Assembly: GCF_024343735.1 (NCBI RefSeq)
Contig: NZ_RJUE01000007.1
Span: forward strand, 1-64,000
Length of the DNA stretch: 64,000 nucleotides
Reading direction: 5' to 3'
DNA from: Lacihabitans sp. CCS-44
Lineage (GTDB): Bacteria > Bacteroidota > Bacteroidia > Cytophagales > Spirosomataceae
Below are positions 17,374-26,069 of this stretch, in pieces. Each line of letters starts with the position of its first letter. Position 1 is the stretch's first letter. The notes below the pieces were generated by a model. The model saw only the letters and a list, made by a program, of their open reading frames with translations. It searched no databases and was not told the DNA's origin. A program made the translations under genes and the position numbers.

Positions 17374-19043
17374 TTACCAGCTAATAAAGATTTGTATTTT
17401 TGAGGATTCCCGAAAAGCTTAAGAGCCTCCTGAATATCTTTGTCTTTTTCAAAAGCAACGAACTTCATGGCTTTTTGATAATAATATCTACTCAAAATTT
17501 CTAATTCCAAAGCTTCTTTTATCTGCTCCCAGTTTTTCTTCACCAAACCTTGGGTATTCAAATCCGCCACTTTCTTCAAGTCGTCTAAATTCGATTTCAT
17601 TTTTGTATAATCTCCACTTTCCTTAGAACTTTTGATCAAGGCATCAATAGCTTTCTGATCCGCAGTTTCATAAACAAACTTTTGATTTTTAAGCCAAGAC
17701 TCAAACTCACCCATTGTTTTATTCTCTAAACTGAAGTTTTCTTTGGGTTTTTCATTTTGATTGTCAAAATAATACTTGTTTGCATAGTAGAAAACCATCT
17801 TGGTTTTAACCAAAGTCTTTACATAATCAGACTGGTCTGCCGACTTGGTGGCAATATCTGGATCAATTCCAGCCCCATCCAATACCAAACGTCCGTTTTT
17901 GGTCTTAAAAGGTACTCGCAAAGAATCTGGCAATTTACCAAAAGACCCATCGGCCTGTCTGTGACCGTAATCTATGGCCTGAATACACCTGCCAGAAGGT
18001 ATGTAATATTTAGAAGTAGTCACTTTCATTTTGGTGTTGTAGCTCAAATCTTTGGTTATTTGCACCAATCCTTTTCCAAACGAACGCTGGCCAATGAGTA
18101 CGGCTCTGTCATAATCTTGCAAGGTACCCCCTACAATTTCGGAAGCCGAAGCACTTCGTCCATTAATCAAAACCACTATCGGCATGTCAGTATCTAAAGG
18201 CTGTTCTTTGGTTTGATACTTGTAGTTCCACTCCTTTACTTTTCCTTTGGTTTCTACCACCAAAAGATTCTTCGGAAGGTAAAAATTACAAATCTCCACA
18301 GCCATGTTCAATAATCCACCTGGATTGCCCCTGAGGTCAAGCACCAAGTTTTTCATGCCTTTGTCTTTAAGCTCTAAAGTAGCGGTTTTTATTTCTTTTG
18401 CAGCAGTTCTACTAAAATCGGTGAGTTGAATATATCCAACCTCTTCGTTTATCATGCCATAATGTGGTACATTGGGTGTTTTTATAACATCTCTACCCAC
18501 ACTTATTTGTAAAGGCTTGCTTTGCCCTACTCTATCCAAAGACAATTTTACTGAAGTACCTGTTTGGCCTTTCAGTAATCTTCCAAATTCAGCATCTGTT
18601 TTGTCCGTAACATCCACATTGTTTATTTTAAGTACTTGATCACCAATCTTTATTCCTGCTTTGTCTGCGGGAGAATCTTCGTACAACATAGACACTACGT
18701 GCTTTCCTTCAAAGTATTCTATGGTAGCTCCAATGCCATTATAAGCACCCACATTCATCGTGAAATAATCCTCTATCTCGTCTTCAGGATAAAACACCGT
18801 GTAAGGATCGAGCTCTTTCAACATGGCTTGAATACCCACTCTCATAGCCTTAGTTGGATTTATTTCGTCTACGTAGAGGGCATTAAGCTCTTTGTACATC
18901 GTTGCAAAAACATCTAAATTTTTGGCTATTTCAAAAAGTCTGTCGTCAACTTTATATGCTGAAAACCCAATGGCACCCATCAATAAAAATCCCAAAAGGA
19001 ATAGCCTATGTTTTTTATTTGTTTTCAGAAAAAAATTCTTCAT
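17370..19043 (-). CDS. S41 carboxyl-terminal processing peptidase
   Basis: A 557-residue protein with an N-terminal membrane or signal segment (RLFLLGFLLMGAIGFSAY). A PDZ domain lies at about 100-185 (VSMLYEDSPADKAGIKIGDQ). The S41 catalytic domain carries LVLDLRGNPGGLLNMAV, NGRSASASEIVGG with the catalytic Ser, and SFGKGLVQ with the catalytic Lys. A helical C-terminal extension follows. Such periplasmic proteases cut substrates from the C-terminus and serve envelope maintenance. It is translationally coupled to tsaB by an ATGA overlap. No TAnnTTTG box is visible immediately upstream. Confidence 0.93.
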   Translation of the reverse strand: MKNFFLKTNKKHRLFLLGFLLMGAIGFSAYKVDDRLFEIAKNLDVFATMYKELNALYVDEINPTKAMRVGIQAMLKELDPYTVFYPEDEIEDYFTMNVGAYNGIGATIEYFEGKHVVSMLYEDSPADKAGIKIGDQVLKINNVDVTDKTDAEFGRLLKGQTGTSVKLSLDRVGQSKPLQISVGRDVIKTPNVPHYGMINEEVGYIQLTDFSRTAAKEIKTATLELKDKGMKNLVLDLRGNPGGLLNMAVEICNFYLPKNLLVVETKGKVKEWNYKYQTKEQPLDTDMPIVVLINGRSASASEIVGGTLQDYDRAVLIGQRSFGKGLVQITKDLSYNTKMKVTTSKYYIPSGRCIQAIDYGHRQADGSFGKLPDSLRVPFKTKNGRLVLDGAGIDPDIATKSADQSDYVKTLVKTKMVFYYANKYYFDNQNEKPKENFSLENKTMGEFESWLKNQKFVYETADQKAIDALIKSSKESGDYTKMKSNLDDLKKVADLNTQGLVKKNWEQIKEALELEILSRYYYQKAMKFVAFEKDKDIQEALKLFGNPQKYKSLLAGK

Positions 19044-19119
19044 TTTGTTTTATTCGGTAATGTTATAAAACGCAAAAAATAAGGATATCGTTTATAGTTT
19101 AATAAAAAGCCAAAATCTT

Positions 19120-19127
19120 TACATTTG
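19120..19127 (+). promoter_or_regulatory. Bacteroidota -7 promoter box (TACATTTG)
   Basis: Exact TAnnTTTG match, 20 bases before ATG 19148, implying a very short leader. Confidence 0.55.
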
Positions 19128-19147
19128 CACCAAAGTAAACATCAGCA

Positions 19148-19480
19148 ATGACAATACCAAAATTAAAGCTCAGCCAAAATATTTTATTGTGTATACTATT
19201 TTCAGTGATACAAGTATTTATAATTCACAAGGCCATTATCATCTACATACCTTTGTTATTTACTATACTTTTTTCGTTGGTTTATGGACTTCTAGAACCA
19301 AAAAGAGGTTGGATACTCGCACTTTTACAGATAGTGATATTGATTCTTGGCTATTGGATTCTGAATTTATCGGGATACGTGGCTACAAAGCCCTATGAGG
19401 CGGTATTCGTCACTCATATAAGTATTTTTCCGTCTTTAGTGGCTAGCTTTATTACCAGTTTCCTTTTCAAGTCTAGCTAA
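19148..19480 (+). CDS. Small integral membrane protein, unknown function
   Basis: A 110-residue protein that is mostly hydrophobic, with about four membrane helices: ILLCILFSVIQVFIIH, IIIYIPLLFTILFSLVYGLL, ILALLQIVILILGYWIL and an end segment FPSLVASFITSFLF. A short charged loop EPKRGW separates helices 2 and 3. I do not recognise a family. Its last 45 bases overlap, in antisense, the end of rnpA. Confidence 0.72.
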   Translation: MTIPKLKLSQNILLCILFSVIQVFIIHKAIIIYIPLLFTILFSLVYGLLEPKRGWILALLQIVILILGYWILNLSGYVATKPYEAVFVTHISIFPSLVASFITSFLFKSS

Positions 19481-19837
19481 TAAGTTTTTCATTGCTTTTT
19501 CAATTATAGAAAACTCAATTATTTCATTGGCTACGTATATCAGTGCCAATGTTATATTTCCAGAAAAAATTACCTTGTTGGTTCTGTAAGCTTCCTTGGT
19601 TCGCCTTTTAATTTTATTTCTGTCAGTGGCATTTTTAAATTTCCGTTTAGACACCGACACCAAAACCTGAGGAAGAGCCTCTCTTATAGCTTCATCGGTT
19701 TTTTCAAAGGAATAAATAACTTTGAATGGATACACCAAAAAAGAATTGTTGGCAGTAGAATTTCGGTCAAAAAGTGCCGAAATTACTTTTTTACTCTTAA
19801 TACGTTCGATTTTGCCTAAACTATTCTTTTTTTTCAC
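19436..19837 (-). CDS. rnpA: Ribonuclease P protein component
   Basis: A 133-residue basic protein. The family signature appears as LVSVSKRKFKNATDRNKIKRRTKEAYR, the RNR-type RNA-binding motif. N-terminal KKVISALFDR and the hydrophobic strand FLVYPFKVIYSF fit the RnpA fold. The start is GTG at 19837; no ATG is available before the conserved part. It is the protein subunit that helps RNase P remove 5' leaders of tRNA precursors. It follows rpmH, the usual bacterial order, with a hairpin in the 66-bp gap. Confidence 0.95.
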   Translation of the reverse strand: MKKKNSLGKIERIKSKKVISALFDRNSTANNSFLVYPFKVIYSFEKTDEAIREALPQVLVSVSKRKFKNATDRNKIKRRTKEAYRTNKVIFSGNITLALIYVANEIIEFSIIEKAMKNLLARLEKETGNKASH

Positions 19838-19855
19838 TTAGGTATATATGAAAAA

Positions 19856-19872
19856 AGCCGCAATAAGCGGCT
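19856..19872 (-). terminator. Hairpin with T-run between rpmH and rnpA
   Basis: A six-pair GC-rich stem (AGCCGC with GCGGCT) is followed on the minus strand by six T (A-run 19851-19856). It lies between rpmH and rnpA, so it could be a partial terminator giving more rpmH than rnpA transcript. Confidence 0.7.
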
Positions 19873-19903
19873 AATATCTTAATAAAATGTAAAACCTCAA
19901 ATC

Positions 19904-20059
19904 TTATTTATGAGATTTTTCATCCGAAACCGATAGTTTAGCTCTACCTCTAGCACGACGAGCAGTAATTACTCTTCTTCCGCCTGGAGTAGACATACGC
20001 TCACGAAATCCGTGTTTGTTAGTACGCTTTCTATTTGATGGTTGGAATGTACGTTTCAT
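19904..20059 (-). CDS. rpmH: 50S ribosomal protein L34
   Basis: A 51-residue, strongly basic protein: [18 protein letters not shown], then [13 protein letters not shown] and [12 protein letters not shown]. This is an essentially canonical L34 with a short acidic tail SDEKSHK typical of Bacteroidota. It starts at ATG 20059, about 45 bases after a clear -7 box. It is first in the rpmH-rnpA unit and was identified by reading the reverse strand directly. Confidence 0.97.
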   Translation of the reverse strand: MKRTFQPSNRKRTNKHGFRERMSTPGGRRVITARRARGRAKLSVSDEKSHK

Positions 20060-20103
20060 ATCCTTTTTCTATTAATTTTGTTCCTCGATTCTGAATTGGA
20101 CTG

Positions 20104-20111
20104 CAAAGGTA
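20104..20111 (-). promoter_or_regulatory. Bacteroidota -7 promoter box of rpmH (TACCTTTG)
   Basis: Exact TAnnTTTG on the minus strand, 44 bases upstream of the rpmH ATG. It lies in the 86-bp divergent gap shared with the M61 peptidase gene. Confidence 0.65.
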
Positions 20112-20145
20112 TCAAATATTTTGTAATAAAAAAACTCAAGCTCTA

Positions 20146-21558
20146 ATGATTCAATACTTTTTTTCATTTCTTCCCGAAAACAGCCTTGTAGAAATCAGGA
20201 TATTGATTCCGAAAGTACTTGAAAAAAGCTTGGAGTTGCATTTGCCCATGTGGAGACCAGGAAGATATCAACTGCAAAATTTCGCAAAAAACGTCCTGAA
20301 TTTCAGTGCAAACACACAAAATGGCGAAAAACTTCATTGGCAAAAAACGCAAAAGAACGTTTGGAATGTCCAAGAAACCCAAAACCAAGACATCGAAATT
20401 CGCTATCAATATTATACCAAAGAGCTCAATGCTGGCTCAAGTTTTGTAAACAAGCATTTTGCTTATGTAAATCCAGTAAATCTGTGTTTGTACTTACCCA
20501 AACGAATCAATGAGCCTTTTGAGGTGATTATACAAAGGCAAAATATTGATGCTCAGTTTTCTTGTGGAATTCAGCCGCTTAGTGAAATTGAAAATCTTCT
20601 AACCCTATTTCCAAAAGATTTTCATCATTTCTTTGATTCTCCATTTATTCTTTCAAAAGATATTTTTCATGAGGAGTTTTCGGTCCGTGATGTAAGTTTC
20701 CACATTTGGATAGAAGGCATATTCCAGATTGACAAACAAGAGTTGATTGATGATTTATCAAAAATAGCCAAAACACAAATTCAGATTTTTGGTGAGTTTC
20801 CAGAAAAAGATTATCATTTTATGCTGATAGTGCCCGAAAACACCTATTACCATGGCGTCGAACATCGAAACTCTACCGTGATGGTTTTGGGCGAAAACGG
20901 AGTTTTGCCAAAAAGCTATTACAACGACCTGCTCGGTCTGGCTTCTCATGAGCTTTTTCATGCTTGGAACATCGCCAAGATTCGCCCAAAAGAACTCCTT
21001 CCTTATAAATACGGCCAAGAAAACTATTTTGAAACTTGTTTTGTAGCCGAGGGTTTTACAACTTACTATGGCGACAAAATACTATTTGAAAGTGGAGTGA
21101 TAAGCTATGAAGAATATCTGCATGAACTCGAAACCACTTTCAGAAGGCACTTTGAAGAAGCTGACAATGCATCTCAGTCACTACTAGAAAGTAGCTTTGA
21201 CCTTTGGGTGGATGGTTACGAAAAAGGCACCCCCAACAAAAAAGTGAGTGTTTACAGCAAAGGAGCCATTGTTGCTATGATTTTGGACTTGAAAATTAGA
21301 AAGAAATATAAAGAGAAAAAATCACTCGATGATGTGATGAAAAAACTCTGGAAGACATTCGGAAATCAAAAAGAAGGCTATACCTATCAAGATATCCAGA
21401 AAATATGCGAAAAAGTATATAGGGAATCACTCCAAGATTTCTTCTGCCTCTGTATCGAAAGCAACCTTTCCATATTTGACTACAACAACGAACACTTGAA
21501 TTACTTGGGCTTAAAAATAGTCAGGGATGAAAACAGGTGCAGGATTTCATCTTTATAG
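20146..21558 (+). CDS. M61 family metallopeptidase without the PDZ domain
   Basis: A 470-residue protein with no clear signal peptide. The N-terminal beta domain (LHLPMWRPGRYQLQNFAKNV) is the M61 N-terminal domain. The zinc site HELFHAWN is at residues 268-275, followed by IRPKELLPYKY and by CFVAEGFTTYYGD with the third ligand Glu. Glycyl-aminopeptidase-type M61 proteins are usually near 600 residues with a C-terminal PDZ domain. Here the chain ends soon after LQDFFCLCIESNL and NYLGLKIV, so the PDZ is absent or reduced to a stub. No continuation was found downstream. Confidence 0.88.
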   Translation: MIQYFFSFLPENSLVEIRILIPKVLEKSLELHLPMWRPGRYQLQNFAKNVLNFSANTQNGEKLHWQKTQKNVWNVQETQNQDIEIRYQYYTKELNAGSSFVNKHFAYVNPVNLCLYLPKRINEPFEVIIQRQNIDAQFSCGIQPLSEIENLLTLFPKDFHHFFDSPFILSKDIFHEEFSVRDVSFHIWIEGIFQIDKQELIDDLSKIAKTQIQIFGEFPEKDYHFMLIVPENTYYHGVEHRNSTVMVLGENGVLPKSYYNDLLGLASHELFHAWNIAKIRPKELLPYKYGQENYFETCFVAEGFTTYYGDKILFESGVISYEEYLHELETTFRRHFEEADNASQSLLESSFDLWVDGYEKGTPNKKVSVYSKGAIVAMILDLKIRKKYKEKKSLDDVMKKLWKTFGNQKEGYTYQDIQKICEKVYRESLQDFFCLCIESNLSIFDYNNEHLNYLGLKIVRDENRCRISSL

Positions 21559-21669
21559 GGCAAAGCTTAAACACAAATGAAACCAAAAATCTATCAATTT
21601 AAGGCCTAACACAAAATGTTTTAGCTTAATTTGTTTCAAACACTTGTATATTAATAGATTATTTTTTAG

Positions 21670-21677
21670 TATCTTTG
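21670..21677 (+). promoter_or_regulatory. Bacteroidota -7 promoter box (TATCTTTG)
   Basis: Exact TAnnTTTG match, 51 bases before the ATG of the glycogen-synthase-like gene. A TTG at 21644-21646 is a possible -33 element, though the spacing is slightly long. Confidence 0.6.
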
Positions 21678-21727
21678 CAGCCGTATTTGTTTCAAATACT
21701 ATATTTTAGATACATTATTGGTTTTTT

Positions 21728-22537
21728 ATGAGTAAACTGCGTATTTTATACATCTCCTCCGAAATTGACCCCTTTTTAGAAATTTCAGAAATTGCTTCTT
21801 TGTTAAGAAAACTCCCACAGGAAATGCAGGAAAGAGGCATGGAGATAAGGATATTGATACCGCGATTTGGACTTATCAACGAAAGAAAGCACAGATTACA
21901 TGAAGTCGTTAGACTTTCTGGAATCAACATTAGCATCGGCGAAGAAGAAAAACCTTTGATTATCAAAGTTGCCTCTATTCCGTCTGCTAAACTCCAAGTG
22001 TATTTCTTAGACAACGAAGATTATTTCCAAAGAAAAACTGTTTTTACTGACAAAACTGGGAATTTCTACGATGACAACGACGAGCGTGCAATTTTCTTCT
22101 GCAAGGGTGCGTTAGAAACTGTGAAGAAACTTGGATGGGCTCCTGACGTAGTGCATTGCACAGACTGGATGACTGCGTTGATTCCGTTGTACTTAAAAAC
22201 TACTTATAAAAACGACCCTATTTTTAAGAATACCAAAACCATTTTTACAGTTTACAACAACGTCTTCGAACACAAATTCACAGACGATATGTTTCCAAAA
22301 GTAAAGATGATGGATATAAGCGACGAAAACTTGGCCAATTTAAGGTCACAGGATTTCCTCGGATTCATAAAAATAGGTTGTCAATATGCCGATGTAGTTG
22401 TTACGGCAAACCCATCTTTGAATGATTCAATAAAAAATGCGTTGAATGAAACGGCAGACAGACAAATTGATTCTTTTATTGATGATGAAAACTCCGCTGA
22501 AACATTCTTTAACCTTTATACGGAGCTGGCAGATTGA
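21728..22537 (+). CDS. Glycogen/starch-synthase-like protein, N-terminal domain only, probably non-catalytic
   Basis: A 269-residue protein resembling the N-terminal Rossmann half of GT5 glycogen synthases: LRILYISSEIDPF, then LPQEMQERGMEIRILIPRFG, FCKGALETVKKLGWAPDVVHCTDWMTAL and TIFTVYNN. Two things are missing. The KTGG substrate loop near the start is replaced by EISE, and the whole C-terminal nucleotide-sugar-binding half is absent (full enzymes are near 480 residues). The HDW triplet is TDW. It is therefore unlikely to make glycogen and may be a structural or regulatory relic. It is seven bases upstream of a DUF4270 lipoprotein and shares its transcript. Confidence 0.82.
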   Translation: MSKLRILYISSEIDPFLEISEIASLLRKLPQEMQERGMEIRILIPRFGLINERKHRLHEVVRLSGINISIGEEEKPLIIKVASIPSAKLQVYFLDNEDYFQRKTVFTDKTGNFYDDNDERAIFFCKGALETVKKLGWAPDVVHCTDWMTALIPLYLKTTYKNDPIFKNTKTIFTVYNNVFEHKFTDDMFPKVKMMDISDENLANLRSQDFLGFIKIGCQYADVVVTANPSLNDSIKNALNETADRQIDSFIDDENSAETFFNLYTELAD

Positions 22538-22544
22538 TTATTTT

Positions 22545-23894
22545 ATGAAAAAAATTCTTATCGACTTACACAAAATAAGCCTCTTGCTTATTGCTGTTCT
22601 ATTGTTCTCTTGTGAAAACCCCTCGGAAATTGGATTTGACTTTGATGGAAACGCTGATGCCACATCTGCTTACAGCGACACACTAAGTTTAGACATTTCT
22701 ACCATTTTGACTGACTCTACAGTTAACGGAAAGGCAAATTATATACTTGCGGGAATAGTTAACGATCCAATATTTGGATTGATTAAAACCTCAGCTTATT
22801 TCCAACCTTCATTAGCTACTTATACCACTGCTTCTGGTACAGCTGCTTTAGACACTTTCAGCGTAAAGTCCAACCCAATCGCTGATTCTTTAAGACTTAG
22901 AATTGTAAATTCAGGACTTATTTATGGCGACACAATTACTAGAAGTTTTTACAATATTTATAGGCTAAAAAGCCCCATGAATTATTCAAAAAACTATAAT
23001 GGAGATGAAAGCATTGAATATGAAGAAGCATCTTTGGCAAGATTTGGAATAAATTCTAAATCTTTTGTGAGTGATTCTAATACCAGCATTGCGGTGTTCA
23101 TAGATTTACCTAAAAGTATAGCCCAGGAGATTTTAAATACTGCTCCTACCACAGGATCAGATAATTCAAAATTCTCATCTGCAATAAAAGGATTTGCAAT
23201 AGTGCCGGAAGGCAGCAATAAGGCAGTTTATTCTTTTACAACAGGCCCTTTGAGTGCAGCCACCAGTACTTTGATTGCAAACTGGCACTATCAAGGAGAT
23301 ACTACAAAATATAATTATGCCTTTGACCTCAACGGGCCGAGACATTCATATATAAGCTTCGACAGAACTTCCAGTGTATTGTCGCAACTGTCCAAAGCTA
23401 AAAACGAATTGAGTGCAAAACTTACCAATAACTCATCCTTTGTACAAGGAGGTAGTGGAATTAGCACCAAAATCAATTTTGCCAACCTAAAGAACTTAGG
23501 GGCTAATATAAGAGTTAGCAAAGCAATTCTTGAATTCAACTTAAAACCCGAGTCTATCAATCCTCTTCATCCTAAGATATTCAATTTTGTTCTGGCTGAA
23601 GTGGATTCTAGAAATCAACAGACTCGTAATAGTTCAAACGCTTTGACCTATTTAACTCCAATTGGTAACGACTTATCAGGTGTTGTGTATTCTTTAGTAG
23701 ATTCTACTAACACCGTCAACTTAGATGTTACGAATTACCTCCAAAAAATTACCAATAAGACGGTTACATCAAATGGATTGATGATAATGCCCGCAGTATT
23801 AACTACAACTGGCAATGGCCTACTGGCTAATGACAACCTCCGCCGAGCGGTGTTTACCAAACCTAAGTTAAAAATATATTATACAAAATACTAA
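22545..23894 (+). CDS. DUF4270 family lipoprotein
   Basis: A 449-residue protein. ATG 22545 (MKKILIDLHKISLLL) precedes a lipobox LLFSC; longer forms would run into the upstream gene. The mature chain is beta-rich with the phrases characteristic of DUF4270, such as GIVNDPIFGLIKTSAYFQPS near the N-terminus and VNLDVTNYLQKI plus KPKLKIYYTKY at the end. The function is unknown; these are surface or periplasmic lipoproteins of Bacteroidota. It follows the GT5-like gene by seven bases and is itself followed by a strong terminator, which separates it from glmS. Confidence 0.88.
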   Translation: MKKILIDLHKISLLLIAVLLFSCENPSEIGFDFDGNADATSAYSDTLSLDISTILTDSTVNGKANYILAGIVNDPIFGLIKTSAYFQPSLATYTTASGTAALDTFSVKSNPIADSLRLRIVNSGLIYGDTITRSFYNIYRLKSPMNYSKNYNGDESIEYEEASLARFGINSKSFVSDSNTSIAVFIDLPKSIAQEILNTAPTTGSDNSKFSSAIKGFAIVPEGSNKAVYSFTTGPLSAATSTLIANWHYQGDTTKYNYAFDLNGPRHSYISFDRTSSVLSQLSKAKNELSAKLTNNSSFVQGGSGISTKINFANLKNLGANIRVSKAILEFNLKPESINPLHPKIFNFVLAEVDSRNQQTRNSSNALTYLTPIGNDLSGVVYSLVDSTNTVNLDVTNYLQKITNKTVTSNGLMIMPAVLTTTGNGLLANDNLRRAVFTKPKLKIYYTKY

Positions 23895-23918
23895 GAGCTC
23901 TCGTAGCTCTTTTTTTTT
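23893..23918 (+). terminator. Rho-independent terminator after the DUF4270 gene
   Basis: The stem AAGAGCT/AGCTCTT with a five-base loop is followed by eight T. The first stem bases are the end of the TAA stop codon. Confidence 0.88.
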
Positions 23919-24227
23919 GCTTAAATTATTCATTTTAACAAAATGTGTTCGGACCCCTATATGATTTTTTTAATATTTCTACCTTTAGCAAGGACATATT
24001 CTGTTAACTAAATAAACTTCATTTTTAGATCAAATGAACTTCCCATTCGCCAGCTATAACTCCACGCATTTCAATGAATCGTAAAAAAAATCAATACAAA
24101 CGGCCGTTAAATAAGTTATTCCCTAATTTTAAATTTATTTAAAAAATCATAAGGCTTTTTCTTGAAAAATAATTAATATTTTTGCAATAAGGACGAAAAA
24201 ACAATTGTAATATTTCAAGAATAATAT
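23895..24227 (+). other. Intergenic region between the DUF4270 gene and glmS
   Basis: This 333-bp stretch holds the terminator at its start and the glmS -7 box near its end. Between them it is AT-rich without an ORF. A glmS leader RNA is possible, but I see no conserved riboswitch or ribozyme core. Confidence 0.6.
24177..24184 (+). promoter_or_regulatory. Bacteroidota -7 promoter box of glmS (TATTTTTG)
   Basis: Exact TAnnTTTG match, 44 bases before the glmS ATG. Confidence 0.6.
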
Positions 24228-26066
24228 ATGTGTGGAATAGTAGCTTACATAGGACCGAGAGACGCAGCTTCTTTGATTTTAAAAGGACTAAAAAGATTAG
24301 AATACAGAGGTTATGACAGTTCGGGCATAGCCATCATCAATGAAAATGGCTTAGGGGTTTTCAAGAAAAAAGGAAAAGTTGTTGACTTAGAAAGCATACT
24401 GAATAAAGATTTAATATCTGCTCATGTGGGCATTGGACATACAAGGTGGGCAACACATGGAGAACCTAATGACGTAAATGCTCACCCGCATAAATCCAAC
24501 TCAGGTAGATTTGCCATCATCCATAATGGAATAATCGAAAATTATTCTTCTATAAAACAGATACTTACCAATAAAGGATACATTTTTCATAGCCAAACCG
24601 ATACAGAGGTTTTGGTAAATTTCATAGAAGAAATCCAAAAAACAAAGAACTGCGACCTACCAGAGGCTGTTAGAATTGCCCTCAAAGAAGTTGTTGGGGC
24701 TTATGCCATTGTTGTTTTGGATGCTGAAAATCCTGACGAATTAGTGGCCGCCAGAAAAGGCAGCCCTTTGGTAATCGGAATAGGTAAAGATGAATATTTC
24801 TTTGCATCTGACGCTACGCCAATTATAGAATACACCAAAGAAGTGGTTTATTTAGACGATTTGGAAATTGCAGTTGTCAATAAAGATGGTTTAACTATCA
24901 AGAATCTTCAAAACGAAGAGCAAGACCCTTATATACAAACCGTAGAACTTGAGCTTGAAGCCATTGAGAAAGGCGGTTATGATCACTTCATGCTTAAAGA
25001 AATTTTTGAGCAGCCGAAGTCAATAGCCGATTGCTTAAGAGGTAGGATAAATCCTGACGAAGCTATTATTCAGTTGGGTGGTTTGAGAAATCACATTTCG
25101 AAACTAGCCAAAGCTAAACGAATCGTATTTGTTGCTTGTGGGACGTCTTGGCACGCAGGTCTAGTTGGTGAGTACCTATTTGAAGAGTTGGCTAGAATCA
25201 ATGTGGAAGTAGAATATGCTTCAGAATTCAGATACAGAAATCCCATCATAAAGGAAGGTGATTTTGTAATTGCAATTTCTCAGTCTGGCGAAACGGCCGA
25301 TACATTAGCAGCCCTGGAATTGGCAAAATCTAAAGGTGCCATTATTTTGGGTGTTTGTAATGTAGTGGGCTCATCCATTTCGAGAATTACAGAAGCGGGA
25401 GTTTACACGCATGCTGGTCCAGAAATAGGCGTAGCAAGTACAAAAGCCTTTACAGCCCAGGTAACAGTGCTGACAATGATAGCCATTGCCACTGCTCAAG
25501 CCAAAGGAACTATTAATGACGAAACTTACAGAAGATTGTTGATAGAATTGTCGGCCATACCTTCTAAAGTAGAAGAAATTTTGAAAAGTGCTGAAGAAAT
25601 AAAAGATATCTCTAGACTCTTTACTTTTGCTTCTAATTTTATTTTCTTAGGAAGAGGCTTGAATTTCCCGGTAGCACTAGAAGGAGCCTTGAAACTTAAA
25701 GAGATTTCTTACATTCATGCTGAGGGGTATCCTGCGGCGGAAATGAAACACGGACCGATTGCTTTGATTGATGAAGATATGCCTGTGGTATTTATAGCCA
25801 CCAAGGATAGTTCTTACGAAAAAGTGGTATCCAACATCCAAGAAGTAAAAGCTAGAAAAGGTAGAGTAATTGCCATTGTGTCAGAAGGTGACGTAGAAGT
25901 CAAAAAGATGGTTGACTTTGCCATTGAAGTTCCCAATACTGATGAAATATTACAACCCTTGCTTACGGTTATTCCATTGCAAATCCTATCCTACTATATT
26001 GCTGTGATGAGAGGCCGTAATGTGGATCAGCCGAGAAATCTGGCGAAATCAGTTACGGTAGAATAA
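24228..26066 (+). CDS. glmS: Glutamine-fructose-6-phosphate aminotransferase (isomerizing)
   Basis: A 612-residue enzyme of normal length. Cys2 is the N-terminal nucleophile (MCGIVAYIGPRDA) of the glutaminase domain, with GHTRWATHGEPND and HNGIIENY following. Two SIS domains carry FVACGTSWHAGLVGEYLF and SQSGETADTLAAL, then GRGLNFPVALEGALKLKEIS. The C-terminus PRNLAKSVTVE is the conserved tail. It makes glucosamine-6-phosphate for peptidoglycan and LPS. It has its own promoter and ends three bases from the convergent M23 gene. Confidence 0.97.
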   Translation: MCGIVAYIGPRDAASLILKGLKRLEYRGYDSSGIAIINENGLGVFKKKGKVVDLESILNKDLISAHVGIGHTRWATHGEPNDVNAHPHKSNSGRFAIIHNGIIENYSSIKQILTNKGYIFHSQTDTEVLVNFIEEIQKTKNCDLPEAVRIALKEVVGAYAIVVLDAENPDELVAARKGSPLVIGIGKDEYFFASDATPIIEYTKEVVYLDDLEIAVVNKDGLTIKNLQNEEQDPYIQTVELELEAIEKGGYDHFMLKEIFEQPKSIADCLRGRINPDEAIIQLGGLRNHISKLAKAKRIVFVACGTSWHAGLVGEYLFEELARINVEVEYASEFRYRNPIIKEGDFVIAISQSGETADTLAALELAKSKGAIILGVCNVVGSSISRITEAGVYTHAGPEIGVASTKAFTAQVTVLTMIAIATAQAKGTINDETYRRLLIELSAIPSKVEEILKSAEEIKDISRLFTFASNFIFLGRGLNFPVALEGALKLKEISYIHAEGYPAAEMKHGPIALIDEDMPVVFIATKDSSYEKVVSNIQEVKARKGRVIAIVSEGDVEVKKMVDFAIEVPNTDEILQPLLTVIPLQILSYYIAVMRGRNVDQPRNLAKSVTVE

Positions 26067-26069
26067 TAC

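Noticed and set aside
17757-18197. 146-codon open frame on + within the S41 peptidase gene
   Set aside because: Antisense shadow of a gene with intact PDZ and catalytic motifs.
24000-24227. glmS ribozyme-type riboswitch in the glmS leader
   Set aside because: The leader after the -7 box is only about 40 bases and shows none of the ribozyme core.
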